The notes: a model not told the origin generated them from the letters alone. Positions 30,940 through 46,573 are shown, numbered from the stretch's first letter. The stretch: 64,000 nt of DNA from Pseudomonas sputi (GCF_021603585.1 NZ_BQHI01000011.1:1-64000), one strand, 5' to 3'. Made by a program: numbers and translations.

Positions 30940-32040
30940 ATGCAGACACTCAAGGTCGACCTCGGCGAGCGCAGCTACCCGATTCACATTGGCGAAGGAT
31001 TACTGGATCAGCCTGAGCTGCTGGCTCCGCACATCCACGGGCGGCAAGTGGCAATCGTCTCCAACGAGACCGTTGCGCCGCTCTATCTCGAGCGTCTGAC
31101 CCGCAGCCTGGCGCAGTTCTCGGTGGTTTCCGTGGTGCTTCCCGACGGTGAAGCTTTCAAGAACTGGGAAACCCTGCAACTGATCTTCGACGGACTGCTG
31201 ACCGCCCGTCATGACCGTCGTACCACGGTGATCGCCCTCGGTGGCGGTGTGATCGGCGACATGGCCGGTTTCGCGGCCGCCTGCTACCAGCGCGGCGTCG
31301 ATTTCATCCAGATTCCGACCACACTCCTGTCCCAGGTCGATTCGTCGGTGGGTGGCAAGACCGGGATCAACCATCCGCTGGGCAAGAACATGGTTGGCGC
31401 GTTCTATCAGCCGAACGTGGTGCTGATCGATACCGCGTCCCTGAAAACCCTGCCAGCGCGCGAGCTGTCGGCCGGCCTGGCGGAAGTCATCAAGTACGGT
31501 CTGATCTGCGACGAACCGTTCCTGACCTGGCTCGAAGACAACGTCGACGCCCTGCGTGCGCTGGATCAATCGGCCCTGACCTATGCCATCGAACGCTCCT
31601 GCGCCGCCAAGGCAGCGGTGGTCGGCGCCGATGAGAAAGAAACCGGCGTACGAGCCACCCTCAACCTCGGCCACACCTTTGGCCACGCCATCGAAACCCA
31701 CATGGGCTATGGTGTCTGGTTGCATGGTGAAGCGGTCGCCGCTGGCACCGTGATGGCGCTGGAAATGTCTGCGCGCCTGGGCTGGATCAGCGAGCAGGAG
31801 CGCGATCGCGGCATCCGTTTGTTCCAGCGTGCCGGTCTGCCGGTGATCCCGCCGGAAGAGATGACCGAAGCCGATTTTCTTGAACACATGGCAATTGACA
31901 AAAAAGTGATCGACGGTCGCTTGCGTCTGGTGCTGCTGCGCCGGATGGGCGAAGCGGTGGTGACCGACGATTATCCGAAAGAGGTTCTACAGGCCACGCT
32001 GGGAGCGGATTACCGCGCTCTGGCTCAGCTTAAAGGTTAA
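30940..32040 (+). CDS. aroB: 3-dehydroquinate synthase AroB
   Basis: Zn- and NAD-dependent cyclase making 3-dehydroquinate from DAHP in the shikimate pathway. 366 residues. NAD-binding [14 protein letters not shown] is near 100-113, and the [21 protein letters not shown] block near 135-155. Zinc ligands include Glu in LAEVIKYG and His in [11 protein letters not shown] and [19 protein letters not shown] leader precedes the ATG. It is in the shikimate pair with aroK. Confidence 0.96.
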   Translation: MQTLKVDLGERSYPIHIGEGLLDQPELLAPHIHGRQVAIVSNETVAPLYLERLTRSLAQFSVVSVVLPDGEAFKNWETLQLIFDGLLTARHDRRTTVIALGGGVIGDMAGFAAACYQRGVDFIQIPTTLLSQVDSSVGGKTGINHPLGKNMVGAFYQPNVVLIDTASLKTLPARELSAGLAEVIKYGLICDEPFLTWLEDNVDALRALDQSALTYAIERSCAAKAAVVGADEKETGVRATLNLGHTFGHAIETHMGYGVWLHGEAVAAGTVMALEMSARLGWISEQERDRGIRLFQRAGLPVIPPEEMTEADFLEHMAIDKKVIDGRLRLVLLRRMGEAVVTDDYPKEVLQATLGADYRALAQLKG

Positions 32041-32050
32041 TAAGATTCCG

Positions 32051-33652
32051 ATGACTAGTTTGCATGCCGACGAGGCGTTCCTCGGCCATTTCCAGTTAAG
32101 TCACGACCCTTTCGCGCCGCGGGTGCCGGGCTTCAAATTCTTCCCGGCCCAGCGCAAGCCGGTGCTGGGTCAACTGCATCATCTGGCGCGTTACAGCCAG
32201 TTGCTGCTGGTGGTCACCGGCCCCCAGGGCAGCGGCAAGACCCTGCTGCGTCAGGCGCTGGTTGCCAGCACCAACAAGCAATCGGTGCAGAGCGTCGTCG
32301 TTTCCGCTCGTGGTGCCGGCGATGCCGCTGGTGTGCTGCGTCAGGTGGCCCAGGCGCTGGACGTGGCGCAGGCCGAGGTCGGGGCGATCCTCGATCAGGT
32401 CGTTCAATTGGCGCTGACGGGGCAGGAAGTCTATCTGCTGGTGGATGATGCCGAGCAGCTCGACGAGTCCGCCCTTGAAGCCCTGATGGCGCTGGGCGCC
32501 GGCGCACCGGAAGGCCGCCCGCATGTGTTCCTGTTCGGCGAGTCGTCGCTGATCGCGCAGCTCGAGGCTTTGCACCTTGAGGAAGAGCGCTTTCACGTCA
32601 TTGAACTGCAGCCGTACACCGAAGAAGAAACCCGCGAGTATCTCGACCAGCGGCTCGAAGGCGCCGGCCGGGGTGTCGAACTTTTCACCGCGGATCAGAT
32701 CTCTGATATTCACGAAAGCTCAGAGGGTTGGCCGGGCAACATCAACCAGGTCGCTCGCGATGCTCTGATCGAAGTCATGATTGCCAGCCGCTCTGCGGTC
32801 AAGCGTCCAAGTATGGGGTTCAACATGCCGAAGAAACACGTATTGGCGATATCCGCCGTGGTCGTGGTCGCGGTCGCGGCGGCCTGGCTGATGCCGGGTC
32901 GCAACAAGGCACCGACCACCGGTGCGCCGGCCAACGAGCAGGCGCAACTGCCATTGGGCCAGGGCACGCCGCAGGCGGGTGGCGCGCCGTCCGTCGAATT
33001 CAACGGCAATACTCAGCCGATGCCGCTGCCGCTGGTCGGCAACTCGCAGCCGGTGATGCGCGGTCCGCTGGCTGAAGCGGCGGGTGGAATCACCGAGGGC
33101 GACGACGGCGTGCCGGTCGAAGGTTCCAGCAATACGCCGCCGACCGTGACCACCACCGCCCCTCCCGCGGGCGTTCAGGCCGGTCCTGCACCGACCCCGG
33201 TTCCTGTCCCGGCGGCCAAACCGACCCCCGCACCAACCCAGGTTGCTACCGCCAAGCCGGCACCTGCTCCGGCCGCTCCAGTGGCCAAACCGGCTCCGGC
33301 GCCTGCCAAGCCTGTTGCCACCACCAAACCTGCCGAGAAGCCGGTTACCGTCGCCAAGGCTGCCGGTGGCAGCTGGTACGCCGGTCAGCCGACCAGCAAC
33401 TACGTGGTGCAGATCCTCGGCACCAGCTCCGAAGCGACTGCGCAAAACTTCGTCAAGGAGCAGGGCGGCGAGTACCGTTATTTCAAGAAAGTCCTCAACG
33501 GCAAGCCTCTCTACGTGATCACCTACGGCAACTTCGCCAATCGTGATGCAGCCGTTTCTGCCATCAAGGCCTTGCCAGCGAAGGTTCAGGCTGGTAAACC
33601 TTGGCCTCGCACTGTCGCCAGCGTCCAACAGGAACTGGCAACAACTCGCTGA
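32051..33652 (+). CDS. DamX-like AAA/SPOR-domain inner-membrane protein
   Basis: 533 residues. The N-terminal AAA (ExeA/GspA-like) ATPase module has Walker A TGPQGSGKT at 56-64, a Walker B-like VYLLVDDAEQLDE near 135, and HVFLFGE. A transmembrane helix is at about 261-280 (HVLAISAVVVVAVAAAWLM). A long Pro/Ala/Thr-rich periplasmic linker (290-430) leads to a C-terminal SPOR domain (about 445-525, SNYVVQILGTSSEATAQNFV). Its place between aroB and gltB is that of DamX in related bacteria. A role in septal peptidoglycan binding is inferred. Confidence 0.85.
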   Translation: MTSLHADEAFLGHFQLSHDPFAPRVPGFKFFPAQRKPVLGQLHHLARYSQLLLVVTGPQGSGKTLLRQALVASTNKQSVQSVVVSARGAGDAAGVLRQVAQALDVAQAEVGAILDQVVQLALTGQEVYLLVDDAEQLDESALEALMALGAGAPEGRPHVFLFGESSLIAQLEALHLEEERFHVIELQPYTEEETREYLDQRLEGAGRGVELFTADQISDIHESSEGWPGNINQVARDALIEVMIASRSAVKRPSMGFNMPKKHVLAISAVVVVAVAAAWLMPGRNKAPTTGAPANEQAQLPLGQGTPQAGGAPSVEFNGNTQPMPLPLVGNSQPVMRGPLAEAAGGITEGDDGVPVEGSSNTPPTVTTTAPPAGVQAGPAPTPVPVPAAKPTPAPTQVATAKPAPAPAAPVAKPAPAPAKPVATTKPAEKPVTVAKAAGGSWYAGQPTSNYVVQILGTSSEATAQNFVKEQGGEYRYFKKVLNGKPLYVITYGNFANRDAAVSAIKALPAKVQAGKPWPRTVASVQQELATTR

Positions 33653-34001
33653 AGATTCGGCGGCCTTACCCAGGCCGCCTCTCCAAGCACCTCAAAATTT
33701 CTACAAGTGCGCGCTTCCTTTCAGGTCGCGTGCCTTGTGGTGTCTGCGTCACAGTAGTCTTTGAGTCGTTGCGGTCAAAATTAAAAAAGTTTTGACTAGC
33801 ACAGCAGATCGCTTTAAACCTTTCACAAATGCGACATGAATTTGCGACATTTCGTCGTCAAATTTGTGAGCCTCTGTGTCGCTGTGTACAATGACCACCC
33901 TTTTGCCCCCGCAAAGCCGGCGTACGTTCGGCGCGAGATGCAAGTGGTTGAATTGAAAAGAAATTTGCCTCGTAAAGAGGCAGCCTGGTGAGAAAGTGTC
34001 T
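33653..34001 (+). promoter_or_regulatory. damX-like/gltB intergenic region with candidate gltB promoter
   Basis: 349 bp without a gene. It holds a 7-bp GGCGGCC/GGCCGCC hairpin (33659-33679) with no T run, a weak terminator at best. An AT-rich stretch follows that contains TTGACT (33792-33797), a 17-nt spacer and TAAACC (33815-33820) as a possible but poor sigma-70 promoter for gltBD. The leader to gltB is about 180 nt. Confidence 0.35.
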
Positions 34002-39899
<5,898 letters not shown>

Positions 39900-39910
39900 A
39901 CCTTCCTCTG

Positions 39911-39960
39911 ATCGTTCCCACGTCGAGGCGTCGAACCGTCTGCGTGGGAACGATTTTCTG
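39911..39960 (+). terminator. palindromic terminator/REP-like repeat after gltD
   Basis: ATCGTTCCCACG and CGTGGGAACGAT form a 12-bp stem around a 20-nt loop, followed by TTTC, 12 bp after gltD. The arm sequence is the same as that of the repeat at 14898-14929, so it is both a likely terminator and a member of a dispersed family. Confidence 0.7.
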
Positions 39961-40067
39961 TGAGAAAACCGCGACAAATTGACCCGATAGACAAAAGGCT
40001 GACCTGCATTCGTGCCTTTTGCGTCGCGCTCTGAGAAAATGCCCGCACTTTTTTTCCGGATGCCGAC

Positions 40068-41135
40068 ATGACTGCCCTGAAGAACGACCGTTTCCTCCGC
40101 GCCCTGCTCAAGCAACCCGTAGACGTCACCCCTGTGTGGATGATGCGCCAGGCCGGCCGCTACCTGCCGGAATACCGCGCCAGCCGCGCCCAGGCCGGTG
40201 ACTTCATGAGCCTGTGCATGAATCCGGAATTCGCCTGCGAAGTCACGCTGCAACCGCTCGACCGCTATCCGCAACTGGACGCGGCGATCCTGTTCTCCGA
40301 CATCCTCACCATTCCCGATGCCATGGGCCAGGGCCTGTACTTCGAGACGGGTGAAGGTCCGCGCTTCAAGAAAGTCGTCAGCACCCTGGCCGACATCGAA
40401 GCCCTGCCGATCCCGGATCCGCACAAAGACCTCGGTTACGTAATGGACGCGGTCAGCACCATTCGCCGCGAACTGAACGGCCGTGTACCGTTGATCGGTT
40501 TCTCCGGCAGTCCGTGGACCCTCGCCACCTACATGGTCGAAGGCGGCTCGTCGAAAGACTTCCGCAAGACCAAGGCGATGCTCTACGACAACCCGCAAGC
40601 CATGCACCTGCTGCTGGACAAGCTGGCACAGTCGGTGACTTCGTACCTCAACGGCCAGATCCAGGCCGGCGCCCAAGCGGTGCAGATCTTCGATACCTGG
40701 GGCGGCAACCTGTCGGCGGCGGCGTATCAGGAATTCTCCCTGGCCTACATGAAGAAAATCGTCAGCGGCCTGATCCGTGAGCACGACGGTCGCAAAGTGC
40801 CGGTGATCCTGTTCACCAAAAACGGCGGCCTATGGCTGGAAAGCATCGCCGACGCCGGCGCTGACGCACTGGGCCTGGACTGGACCTGCGACATCGGCAA
40901 CGCCCGCGCCCGCGTTGGCGACAAGGTCGCGCTGCAAGGCAACATGGACCCGACCGTGCTCTACGCCAAGCCGGAAGCGATCCGCACCGAAGTCGGGCGC
41001 ATCCTCGCCAGCTACGGCAAGGGCAGCGGCCACGTGTTTAACCTTGGCCACGGCATCACGCCTGAAGTCGATCCGGAACACGCCGGCGCGTTCCTGCGTG
41101 CGGTGCACGAGTTGTCGGCGCAGTATCACGAGTGA
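40068..41135 (+). CDS. hemE: uroporphyrinogen decarboxylase HemE
   Basis: Decarboxylates the four acetate side chains of uroporphyrinogen III to coproporphyrinogen III in heme biosynthesis. 355 residues, start [20 protein letters not shown], with the family signature [16 protein letters not shown] (near 22-37). The second conserved stretch [17 protein letters not shown] follows (near 144-160). It ends at a bidirectional terminator shared with the convergent HNH gene. Confidence 0.97.
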   Translation: MTALKNDRFLRALLKQPVDVTPVWMMRQAGRYLPEYRASRAQAGDFMSLCMNPEFACEVTLQPLDRYPQLDAAILFSDILTIPDAMGQGLYFETGEGPRFKKVVSTLADIEALPIPDPHKDLGYVMDAVSTIRRELNGRVPLIGFSGSPWTLATYMVEGGSSKDFRKTKAMLYDNPQAMHLLLDKLAQSVTSYLNGQIQAGAQAVQIFDTWGGNLSAAAYQEFSLAYMKKIVSGLIREHDGRKVPVILFTKNGGLWLESIADAGADALGLDWTCDIGNARARVGDKVALQGNMDPTVLYAKPEAIRTEVGRILASYGKGSGHVFNLGHGITPEVDPEHAGAFLRAVHELSAQYHE

Positions 41136-41158
41136 TCGGCGCTCAGCTCTAAGGGTAG

Positions 41159-41197
41159 AAAACAAAAACGCCCGGCTTATGCCGGGCGTTTTTGTTT
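41159..41197. terminator. bidirectional intrinsic terminator between hemE and the HNH gene
   Basis: AAAAACGCCCGGC-TTAT-GCCGGGCGTTTTT: a 13-bp stem with T tracts on both strands, between two convergent genes. Confidence 0.93.
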
Positions 41198-41206
41198 GCG
41201 ATGTGT

Positions 41207-41851
41207 TTAACGACCGAGGAGTTGTTCGGCGTAGCGGGCGATGATGTGGTCGAAAGGCTTTTGATTGGGGATAGCGGTAGTTCTGATCGCCGTCACTAAC
41301 CGCTCAAGCTCTTCTTCGCTGACTTGCATGACGAACTCATCATCGAAGAAGCGGCGGATTGTGTCCTGACGTCGATTTTTGAGGTAGGCGATGTCTAGCG
41401 CCAATACCTCGATCATCTTTGTGGCGGGAAGGTCGTCAGAATCTTTTGGCTGGATTTCGCCGGTTCGCAGATATCGGAAGCGCTTTTCACAGTTCTCGTC
41501 GGTGGGAGAAATGTGTTGGTTTTCGTCGAACCAGTTGCCCTTCTTATGGCCGCAGTGCAACGGGTTGCCGGGCTTGGTTTCTCGCAGGCAGGAGGCATGA
41601 AGGTTGTGAAACTCCAACGCCAGCTCTTCGAAATGCTCTTGTGGTCTGAAGTGTTCGATATGGCTGGTCGAAGCATCTATTTCCCGGCCGCAATAACAGC
41701 AGAAGAAGCCTTGCTCCCGCAGAAGGGCGTTGTGCAGATCTCGTTTCTCTGGGTTTTGCAGAGTGGGGTAGGTCGGACTCCACTCCTCGTTCGCCGAGTT
41801 TTTCCAATCTGTAAATGAAGCGGGTTCAGTTCCTTTGAGCACTCGCTTCAT
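41207..41851 (-). CDS. ptuB: HNH endonuclease of a Septu-like defence module (PtuB-like, TIGR02646 type)
   Basis: 214 residues with a compact HNH/treble-clef core. The C-x2-C pair is in FCCYCGREI (Cys51/52/54 region), HIEHFRP (His64-His67, catalytic His) follows, and then NLHASC near 83-88 and C-x-H-KKGNW near 100-107. This layout is that of the HNH family found beside ATPases in Septu and in retron Ec78-type systems. The start overlaps the ATPase stop by 4 nt (ATGA). No reverse transcriptase is nearby. Predicted role: nuclease effector against phage or plasmid DNA. Confidence 0.75.
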   Translation of the reverse strand: MKRVLKGTEPASFTDWKNSANEEWSPTYPTLQNPEKRDLHNALLREQGFFCCYCGREIDASTSHIEHFRPQEHFEELALEFHNLHASCLRETKPGNPLHCGHKKGNWFDENQHISPTDENCEKRFRYLRTGEIQPKDSDDLPATKMIEVLALDIAYLKNRRQDTIRRFFDDEFVMQVSEEELERLVTAIRTTAIPNQKPFDHIIARYAEQLLGR

Positions 41852-43119
41852 TTGCCGAGAATCTCCTTGCGCCTGATCAGAGCCTCTGCGCCTGCAAATT
41901 CTGGAAGGTCAGGAGCTTTTTTCTTCAACGCAGCAAGCTGCGATTTTGCTTTTTTTAGATCGTTATCTTCCAATGTTGAAAAGAGCTCAGAGAGGAGGTT
42001 TTCAATCTCTGGCTCACGCTGCTTAACACCCATGACCTCTTCGAGCACACTGCTCGAATCCAGGCCGTAAGTTACTTGTGGGTGAGATGGGTCACCATTG
42101 TTTAGTACTACGACCTCTTCGGGTCTGAGGCTGCCAATGATCTGTGGGGAGTGGCTGGCTGCAATGAACTGGACCTTGGGAAACGCCTGTTTTAATGCCG
42201 GTGCGATACTCCGCTGCCAAGCTGGATGAAGGTGGATGTCCAACTCATCAATGATCACTACTCCTGAAGTCCTAGTCAGAACGTTCATGCCCATGTGTGG
42301 GTTGAGAATGCACATGCGTCGAGCGATATCGGCGAACAGCGCGATCATGCCTCTTTGTCCGTCGCTAAGTTCGTTGAAAGGCACAGTTACGCCGCCGTGA
42401 AAATCGATCAGCAGACTTTGTAGTCTCAAGTCGTAACGCAAATCTCTGACATCCGGCAACGCGATTTGAATAGCGGCATTTACCCACGCTAATTCATCGT
42501 CGAATTCTGAACTGGCAGATCCCGAGTCCAGCATGTCTTGTATTCGATCCAGCGTTCGTCCGATCAGCCAGGTCTCAAAGTCTTTCAGATCGGTGACCGC
42601 ATCCAGCCAGTTTGAATAGCCGTCATAACGAGATATTTTTTGTTGCGCTGCCGACTCCGCAGAAACACCCGCGGCCTTCCAGCGGCGGTTGGATCGATAA
42701 AAAGCAAGCACCGGTAAATCAATCTGTTCTCGTCGATTGATTTTGTTGGTCAGTTCAAAAAGTTCATCAGCAACACCCGTGTCTGTGAGGTGAGGCGATT
42801 CTATTGCTTGTCTGATGATCTTCCACTCAGAGGCGCCCAGCAGTTTTCCTTTGGCTTCTATCAGATGCGGAAACTTTCTCTCAAAGCGACTGCGGCCTTC
42901 AAACTTATCAATGAAAAAACGAACGTTTTCGTCATTTAACTTGAGGCTGTCTGATGCCATCACAGCGCCAAATTCATGGAAGGATGCCGCCGCCGCCTGC
43001 AACAAAGAAGTCTTCCCGCTCCCATTAACCCCCACCACCAGATTGAATCCTGGTTGAAAGTCGAATGTGGCATCTTCGTAGCAACGAAAATTTTTAATGT
43101 GGAGACGGTCCAGGCGCAT
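41848..43119 (-). CDS. ptuA: AAA-type ATPase of a Septu-like defence module (PtuA-like)
   Basis: 423 residues from MRLDRLHIKNFRCYEDATFD, with AAGGAAG upstream; a TTG six codons earlier is weaker. It is a RecF/SMC-like ABC ATPase. Walker A GVNGSGKT is at 30-37, the signature ELSDGQRG at 250-257, Walker B VIIDELD at 288-294, and HSPQII (switch His) near 331. There is no coiled-coil hook of SMC length. The size and the partner HNH match PtuA. The pair is inserted between hemE and an MFS gene with codon use less GC-biased than its neighbours, suggesting transfer. Confidence 0.75.
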   Translation of the reverse strand: MRLDRLHIKNFRCYEDATFDFQPGFNLVVGVNGSGKTSLLQAAAASFHEFGAVMASDSLKLNDENVRFFIDKFEGRSRFERKFPHLIEAKGKLLGASEWKIIRQAIESPHLTDTGVADELFELTNKINRREQIDLPVLAFYRSNRRWKAAGVSAESAAQQKISRYDGYSNWLDAVTDLKDFETWLIGRTLDRIQDMLDSGSASSEFDDELAWVNAAIQIALPDVRDLRYDLRLQSLLIDFHGGVTVPFNELSDGQRGMIALFADIARRMCILNPHMGMNVLTRTSGVVIIDELDIHLHPAWQRSIAPALKQAFPKVQFIAASHSPQIIGSLRPEEVVVLNNGDPSHPQVTYGLDSSSVLEEVMGVKQREPEIENLLSELFSTLEDNDLKKAKSQLAALKKKAPDLPEFAGAEALIRRKEILGK

Positions 43120-43196
43120 TCTGGCTTCCTTTACCAAAGCAGATGAATGCCGTCAGTGTACCTTGGCCCGTGATTACCGCTAGGGCGCAGTTGTGG

Positions 43197-44474
43197 CTAA
43201 ACCTTTTCGCCACCACCCAGCGGCGGCAACTTCGCCAGCTTCAACGCCACCAACAGCGCCACCAGCAACAACGCGCCGATGAACAGGCCGATCCCGTTCC
43301 ACCCCGCCAGGTGCCAGAACACCCCGCCCGCCGTCCCGGCAATGCTCGAACCGGCGTAATAACTGAACAGGTACAGCGACGACGCCTGGCCCTTGGCCTT
43401 GAGCGCCCGACGGCCGATCCAGCTGCTGGCCACCGAGTGGGCGCCGAAGAAGCCGAAGGTGAAGATCAGCATGCCGATGATCACCAGCGGCAGCGGTGTG
43501 AACATCGTCAGGGCGAGGCCGGCGAACATCAGGGCGATGGTCGCCCACAGCACTTTGCGGCGGCCCAGTTTGTCGGCCAGCGAACCGATTTTCGCCGAGC
43601 TGTAGATGCCCGACAGGTAGACCACCGACAACAGCCCCACGAACACTTGATCCATGTGGTACGGGGCGGCCAACAGCCGATAACCGATGTAGTTGAACAG
43701 GGTGACGAATGCGCCCATCAGCACGAACGCTTCGAGGAACAGCAGCGGCAGGCCGGCATCGCGAAAGTGCATGGTGAAGCCGTCGAGCAGGCTGCGCGGA
43801 TGCAACGAGCGGGAGCGGAAGTTGCGCGACTCTGGCAGGATTTTCCAGAACACCGCCGCTGCGATCAGCGCCAGGCCGCCGATCACCATCATCGCCGTGT
43901 GCCAACTGACGAAGTCGATCAGCACGCCAGTGATCAACCGTCCGCTCATCCCGCCAATCGCGTTGCCACCGATATACAAACCCATCGCCAGACCAATGTG
44001 CTGTGGATGGATTTCCTCGCTCAGGTAAGTCATCGCCACCGCCGCCAGACCACTCAATGACAGCCCGATCAGCGCACGCATGATCAGCACACCGTGCCAG
44101 CTCGGCATCATCGAACTGGCGATGGTGCACAGCGCCGCGGCAAACAGCGCGGCGACCATCACCGGTTTGCGCCCGACCCGATCGGAAATCGGACCGGTGA
44201 TCAGCAGGCCGAAAGCCAGCATGCCGGTGGCCACCGAGAGGATCAGGCTGCTCTGCGCCGCGTTGATCGAATATTCGTGGGACAGCAGCGGCATCATCGG
44301 CTGCACACAGTAGAGCAGGGCGAAGGTCGCAAAGCCGCCGCTGAACAGCGCGAGTACCGTGCGCATGAACGCCGGCGTGCCTTTTTCGATGTAGATCTCT
44401 TGCAGTTCGGTCATCACATCGTCCGCCGCAGCGGGCGGGACTTCATGGGCCAGTGGAGCGACGGCGGTTTTCAC
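43197..44474 (-). CDS. major facilitator superfamily transporter (YnfM-like)
   Basis: 425-residue inner-membrane transporter with about 12 helices. It has the MFS motif A between helices 2 and 3 (GPISDRVGRKPVM) and a repeat in the second half (GSLADKLGRRKVL). A GTG start at 44474 is preferred because GAGG lies 8 nt upstream; an ATG 15 codons earlier has no ribosome site. It resembles the E. coli YnfM sequence type, which is likewise divergent from a LysR regulator. Substrate unknown; drug or metabolite efflux is the usual guess. Confidence 0.85.
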   Translation of the reverse strand: MKTAVAPLAHEVPPAAADDVMTELQEIYIEKGTPAFMRTVLALFSGGFATFALLYCVQPMMPLLSHEYSINAAQSSLILSVATGMLAFGLLITGPISDRVGRKPVMVAALFAAALCTIASSMMPSWHGVLIMRALIGLSLSGLAAVAMTYLSEEIHPQHIGLAMGLYIGGNAIGGMSGRLITGVLIDFVSWHTAMMVIGGLALIAAAVFWKILPESRNFRSRSLHPRSLLDGFTMHFRDAGLPLLFLEAFVLMGAFVTLFNYIGYRLLAAPYHMDQVFVGLLSVVYLSGIYSSAKIGSLADKLGRRKVLWATIALMFAGLALTMFTPLPLVIIGMLIFTFGFFGAHSVASSWIGRRALKAKGQASSLYLFSYYAGSSIAGTAGGVFWHLAGWNGIGLFIGALLLVALLVALKLAKLPPLGGGEKV

Positions 44475-44592
44475 ATCAGACCTCGGAGGGCGCGGGCAGG
44501 CAGGCAATGAAAAAATCATATAGCTGGCTAATGTTTCTATCCAATATATTGTTCGACCTGTTTGATAGCTTTAACGACCTAATGGGGTGCCC
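44475..44592. promoter_or_regulatory. divergent MFS/LysR control region
   Basis: The 118-bp AT-rich gap holds ATAG-N13-CTAT (44520-44540), a dyad of the size bound by LysR-type regulators, and CTATC...GATAG (44537-44568). Both divergent promoters should lie here. The dyad is a guess from symmetry only. Confidence 0.35.
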
Positions 44593-45489
44593 ATGGAATT
44601 ACGTCATCTGCGCTACTTCATCGCCGTCGCCGAAGAACTGCACTTCGGCCGTGCTGCACAGGTGCTGGGCATCTCCCAGCCACCGCTGAGCCAGCAGATC
44701 CAGGCGCTGGAACAGGAAGTCGGCGCGCGACTGTTCGAGCGTACCAATCGTCGGGTCGAGCTCAGCGAGGCCGGGCGACTGTTTCTGGAGGAAGCGCGGC
44801 TGGTGCTCGCGCAAGTCGATAAAGCGGCCGACGTGGCCCGCCGCGCGCAACTCGGCGAGCTGGGTGAATTGAAGATCGGCTTCACCTCCTCGGCGCCATT
44901 CAACTCGACCATTCCCCAGGCGATTTTTTCCTTCCGCCAGCGCTTCCCGGCGGTGCACCTGAATCTGCGCGAGATGAGCAGCACCATGGTCGCCGACGCG
45001 TTGGTGGACCAATCGATCGAAGTCGGCATCATGCGTCCGCTGGGTTTGCCGGATTCATTGAGCGTGGTCGAGCTCACGCGCGAGCCGCTGGTGGCCGTGC
45101 TCAGCTCCAAGCATCCGTTGGCGCAGGGCACTGAAGAGGGGCTGTTCCTTTCGGCACTGGCGCTTGAACCGTTCGTGTTCTTCCCGCGCAGCTACGGCAG
45201 CGGTCTGTATTCACAGTTGATCAGCCTGGCCCGTGATGCCGGGTTCAGTCCGCACTTCGCCCAGGAGGCCGGCGAAGCCATGACCATCATCGGTCTGGTG
45301 GCAGCCGGTCTGGGCGTATCGGTGATGCCGGCCTCGTATCAGCGGATGCGCATCGACGGCGTGGTCTATCGGCCGCTGCTCGATCCCGAGGCCGTGACGG
45401 CGGTGTGGCTGGTGCAGCGCAAGGATCAGAAATCGCCGATGGCCAAGGCGTTTGTCGAACTGCTCACGCGCAAGGTCGAAGCCGGTTGA
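44593..45489 (+). CDS. LysR-family transcriptional regulator
   Basis: 298 residues starting MELRHLRYFIAVAEELHFGR. The N-terminal winged helix-turn-helix (about 4-60: AAQVLGISQPPLSQQIQALE) is followed by the linker helix and the periplasmic-binding-like effector domain (90-290). The ATG has GGGG just upstream; a GTG two codons earlier is possible. Divergence from the MFS gene suggests it controls that transporter, as is typical for the family; the ligand is unknown. Confidence 0.9.
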   Translation: MELRHLRYFIAVAEELHFGRAAQVLGISQPPLSQQIQALEQEVGARLFERTNRRVELSEAGRLFLEEARLVLAQVDKAADVARRAQLGELGELKIGFTSSAPFNSTIPQAIFSFRQRFPAVHLNLREMSSTMVADALVDQSIEVGIMRPLGLPDSLSVVELTREPLVAVLSSKHPLAQGTEEGLFLSALALEPFVFFPRSYGSGLYSQLISLARDAGFSPHFAQEAGEAMTIIGLVAAGLGVSVMPASYQRMRIDGVVYRPLLDPEAVTAVWLVQRKDQKSPMAKAFVELLTRKVEAG

Positions 45490-45927
45490 TCAGGGCAGCC
45501 GAACCAGATCCCCCTTCAACGCCACCCGCGTTACAAACACCCCGGCCCGACACTCGTAAGTGTTCAGATCCTTGCGCACATGCTGGTCGTAATAGCTGAC
45601 GATATTGGTCACCGCATTCGCCCCGACACGCTTGGCCTCGGCCTGCAGCGCAATCAGATTCGACTGCAACACCCACTCGCAGGAGTCGTGATCGCTCTTG
45701 TTGAAACCGTTGGTCTTCAAATCGCTGACCACCCCGCGCTGCAACAACCGCTGAGTGCCCTGAGGTCCGTTGCCGATCAGATAAAACTTCACACTGCCAT
45801 CCAGCCGCCCGGCGCGCATCGCATCTGACACGACTGTTTCGAACGGCATGTACATCAGATTGGTGGCGTGGCTGGTACCGGGCAGCAGGCCGAGAAGGGC
45901 GGCGGCGATCAGGGCTTTCGCTTGCAT
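45490..45927 (-). CDS. small secreted protein, paralog of the one at 49631-50071
   Basis: 145 residues with a Sec signal peptide (MQAKALIAAALLGLLPGTSHA). The mature domain has the core pattern LDGSVKFYLIGN..., FNKSDHDSCEWVLQSNLIAL, VGANAVTNIVSYY and YECRAGV..RVALKGDL. The two cysteines in conserved positions could form a disulfide. It aligns along its full length with the protein at 49631-50071. Similar Pseudomonas proteins are, as I recall, often labelled 'excinuclease ATPase subunit', which nothing in the sequence supports. Function unknown, probably periplasmic. Confidence 0.75.
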   Translation of the reverse strand: MQAKALIAAALLGLLPGTSHATNLMYMPFETVVSDAMRAGRLDGSVKFYLIGNGPQGTQRLLQRGVVSDLKTNGFNKSDHDSCEWVLQSNLIALQAEAKRVGANAVTNIVSYYDQHVRKDLNTYECRAGVFVTRVALKGDLVRLP

Positions 45928-46192
45928 GGTTGTCTCCTTGACGGTGAAAGAGAACGGCGAGTACTTGACCGGCAGGGCTCGCCGTTCCGGCAGGCGCTGT
46001 GCGTTGGCCTGTTTGAGCGAGTGTAGATGGTGCTTGCGAAGGTGCAGCGAAATGCCAGCGCTGTCGGGAGTACCTTTTCAGGCAATACTGCCGGCGTTGC
46101 CGAAAGGGGCTTGTGAGACTCCGAGAATCCTGGGCAACCAGCCATCGCAGAGCCAAACAGATGAGAGGCGATGACAAGCGAATCTGTTTGTA

Positions 46193-46217
46193 AAAGGGCG
46201 CCGAAAGGCGCCCTTTG
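46193..46217 (-). terminator. terminator hairpin (GGGCGCC-GAAA-GGCGCCC), copy 1
   Basis: 7-10 bp perfect stem with a GAAA-type loop directly after the stop of the 94-aa gene on the minus strand. It is nearly identical to the hairpin at 49594-49617. Confidence 0.75.
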
Positions 46218-46502
46218 TCATTTTTGAAGGTTTGATTGCGTTACTTCCTGAGCCGAAGCCTCATCCTGCAATCTGCGCCCGATCACATCCAACAAGTCGC
46301 AGCCATCGCGCAACGATGTGACCAATACCTTCGCCAACTCGCTGTAAATGCCCTCAGCGAACGCCAGGTTTTCGAGAAACTGTGTCGCTGTGCGTATGCG
46401 GTAGGCGGCTATTTCGTGAAGTACGTCCAGTGGTGCTTCAGTGTCGATCAGCAGTGAAGGTATTTCGCAGTCAATTCCGGTGATAGGTCTGTATCGATCC
46501 AT
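46218..46502 (-). CDS. small hypothetical protein (94 aa)
   Basis: Starts MDRYRPITGIDCEIPSLLID with GGAG 10 nt upstream. It is helical, without signal peptide or membrane segment, with LDVLHEIAAYRIRTATQFLE and AKVLVTSLRDGCDLLDVIGR as the two main helices. The layout recalls the short helical proteins (DUF3077/DUF6124 type) that pseudomonads carry in many copies, but I cannot place it firmly. It is next to, and in the same direction as, a clear DUF6124-like gene. Confidence 0.55.
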   Translation of the reverse strand: MDRYRPITGIDCEIPSLLIDTEAPLDVLHEIAAYRIRTATQFLENLAFAEGIYSELAKVLVTSLRDGCDLLDVIGRRLQDEASAQEVTQSNLQK

Positions 46503-46573
46503 GACAGAACAACTCCATTAGGTAAAAGGCGCGGGTACTCGGTAGTCAGTGTTCAGTGAAAGCGCGGGCTCTC

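Noticed and set aside
41207-43137. Retron (Ec78-like) in view of the HNH partner family
   Set aside because: No reverse transcriptase gene or msr/msd-like inverted repeats are found on either side; hemE and an MFS gene adjoin directly.
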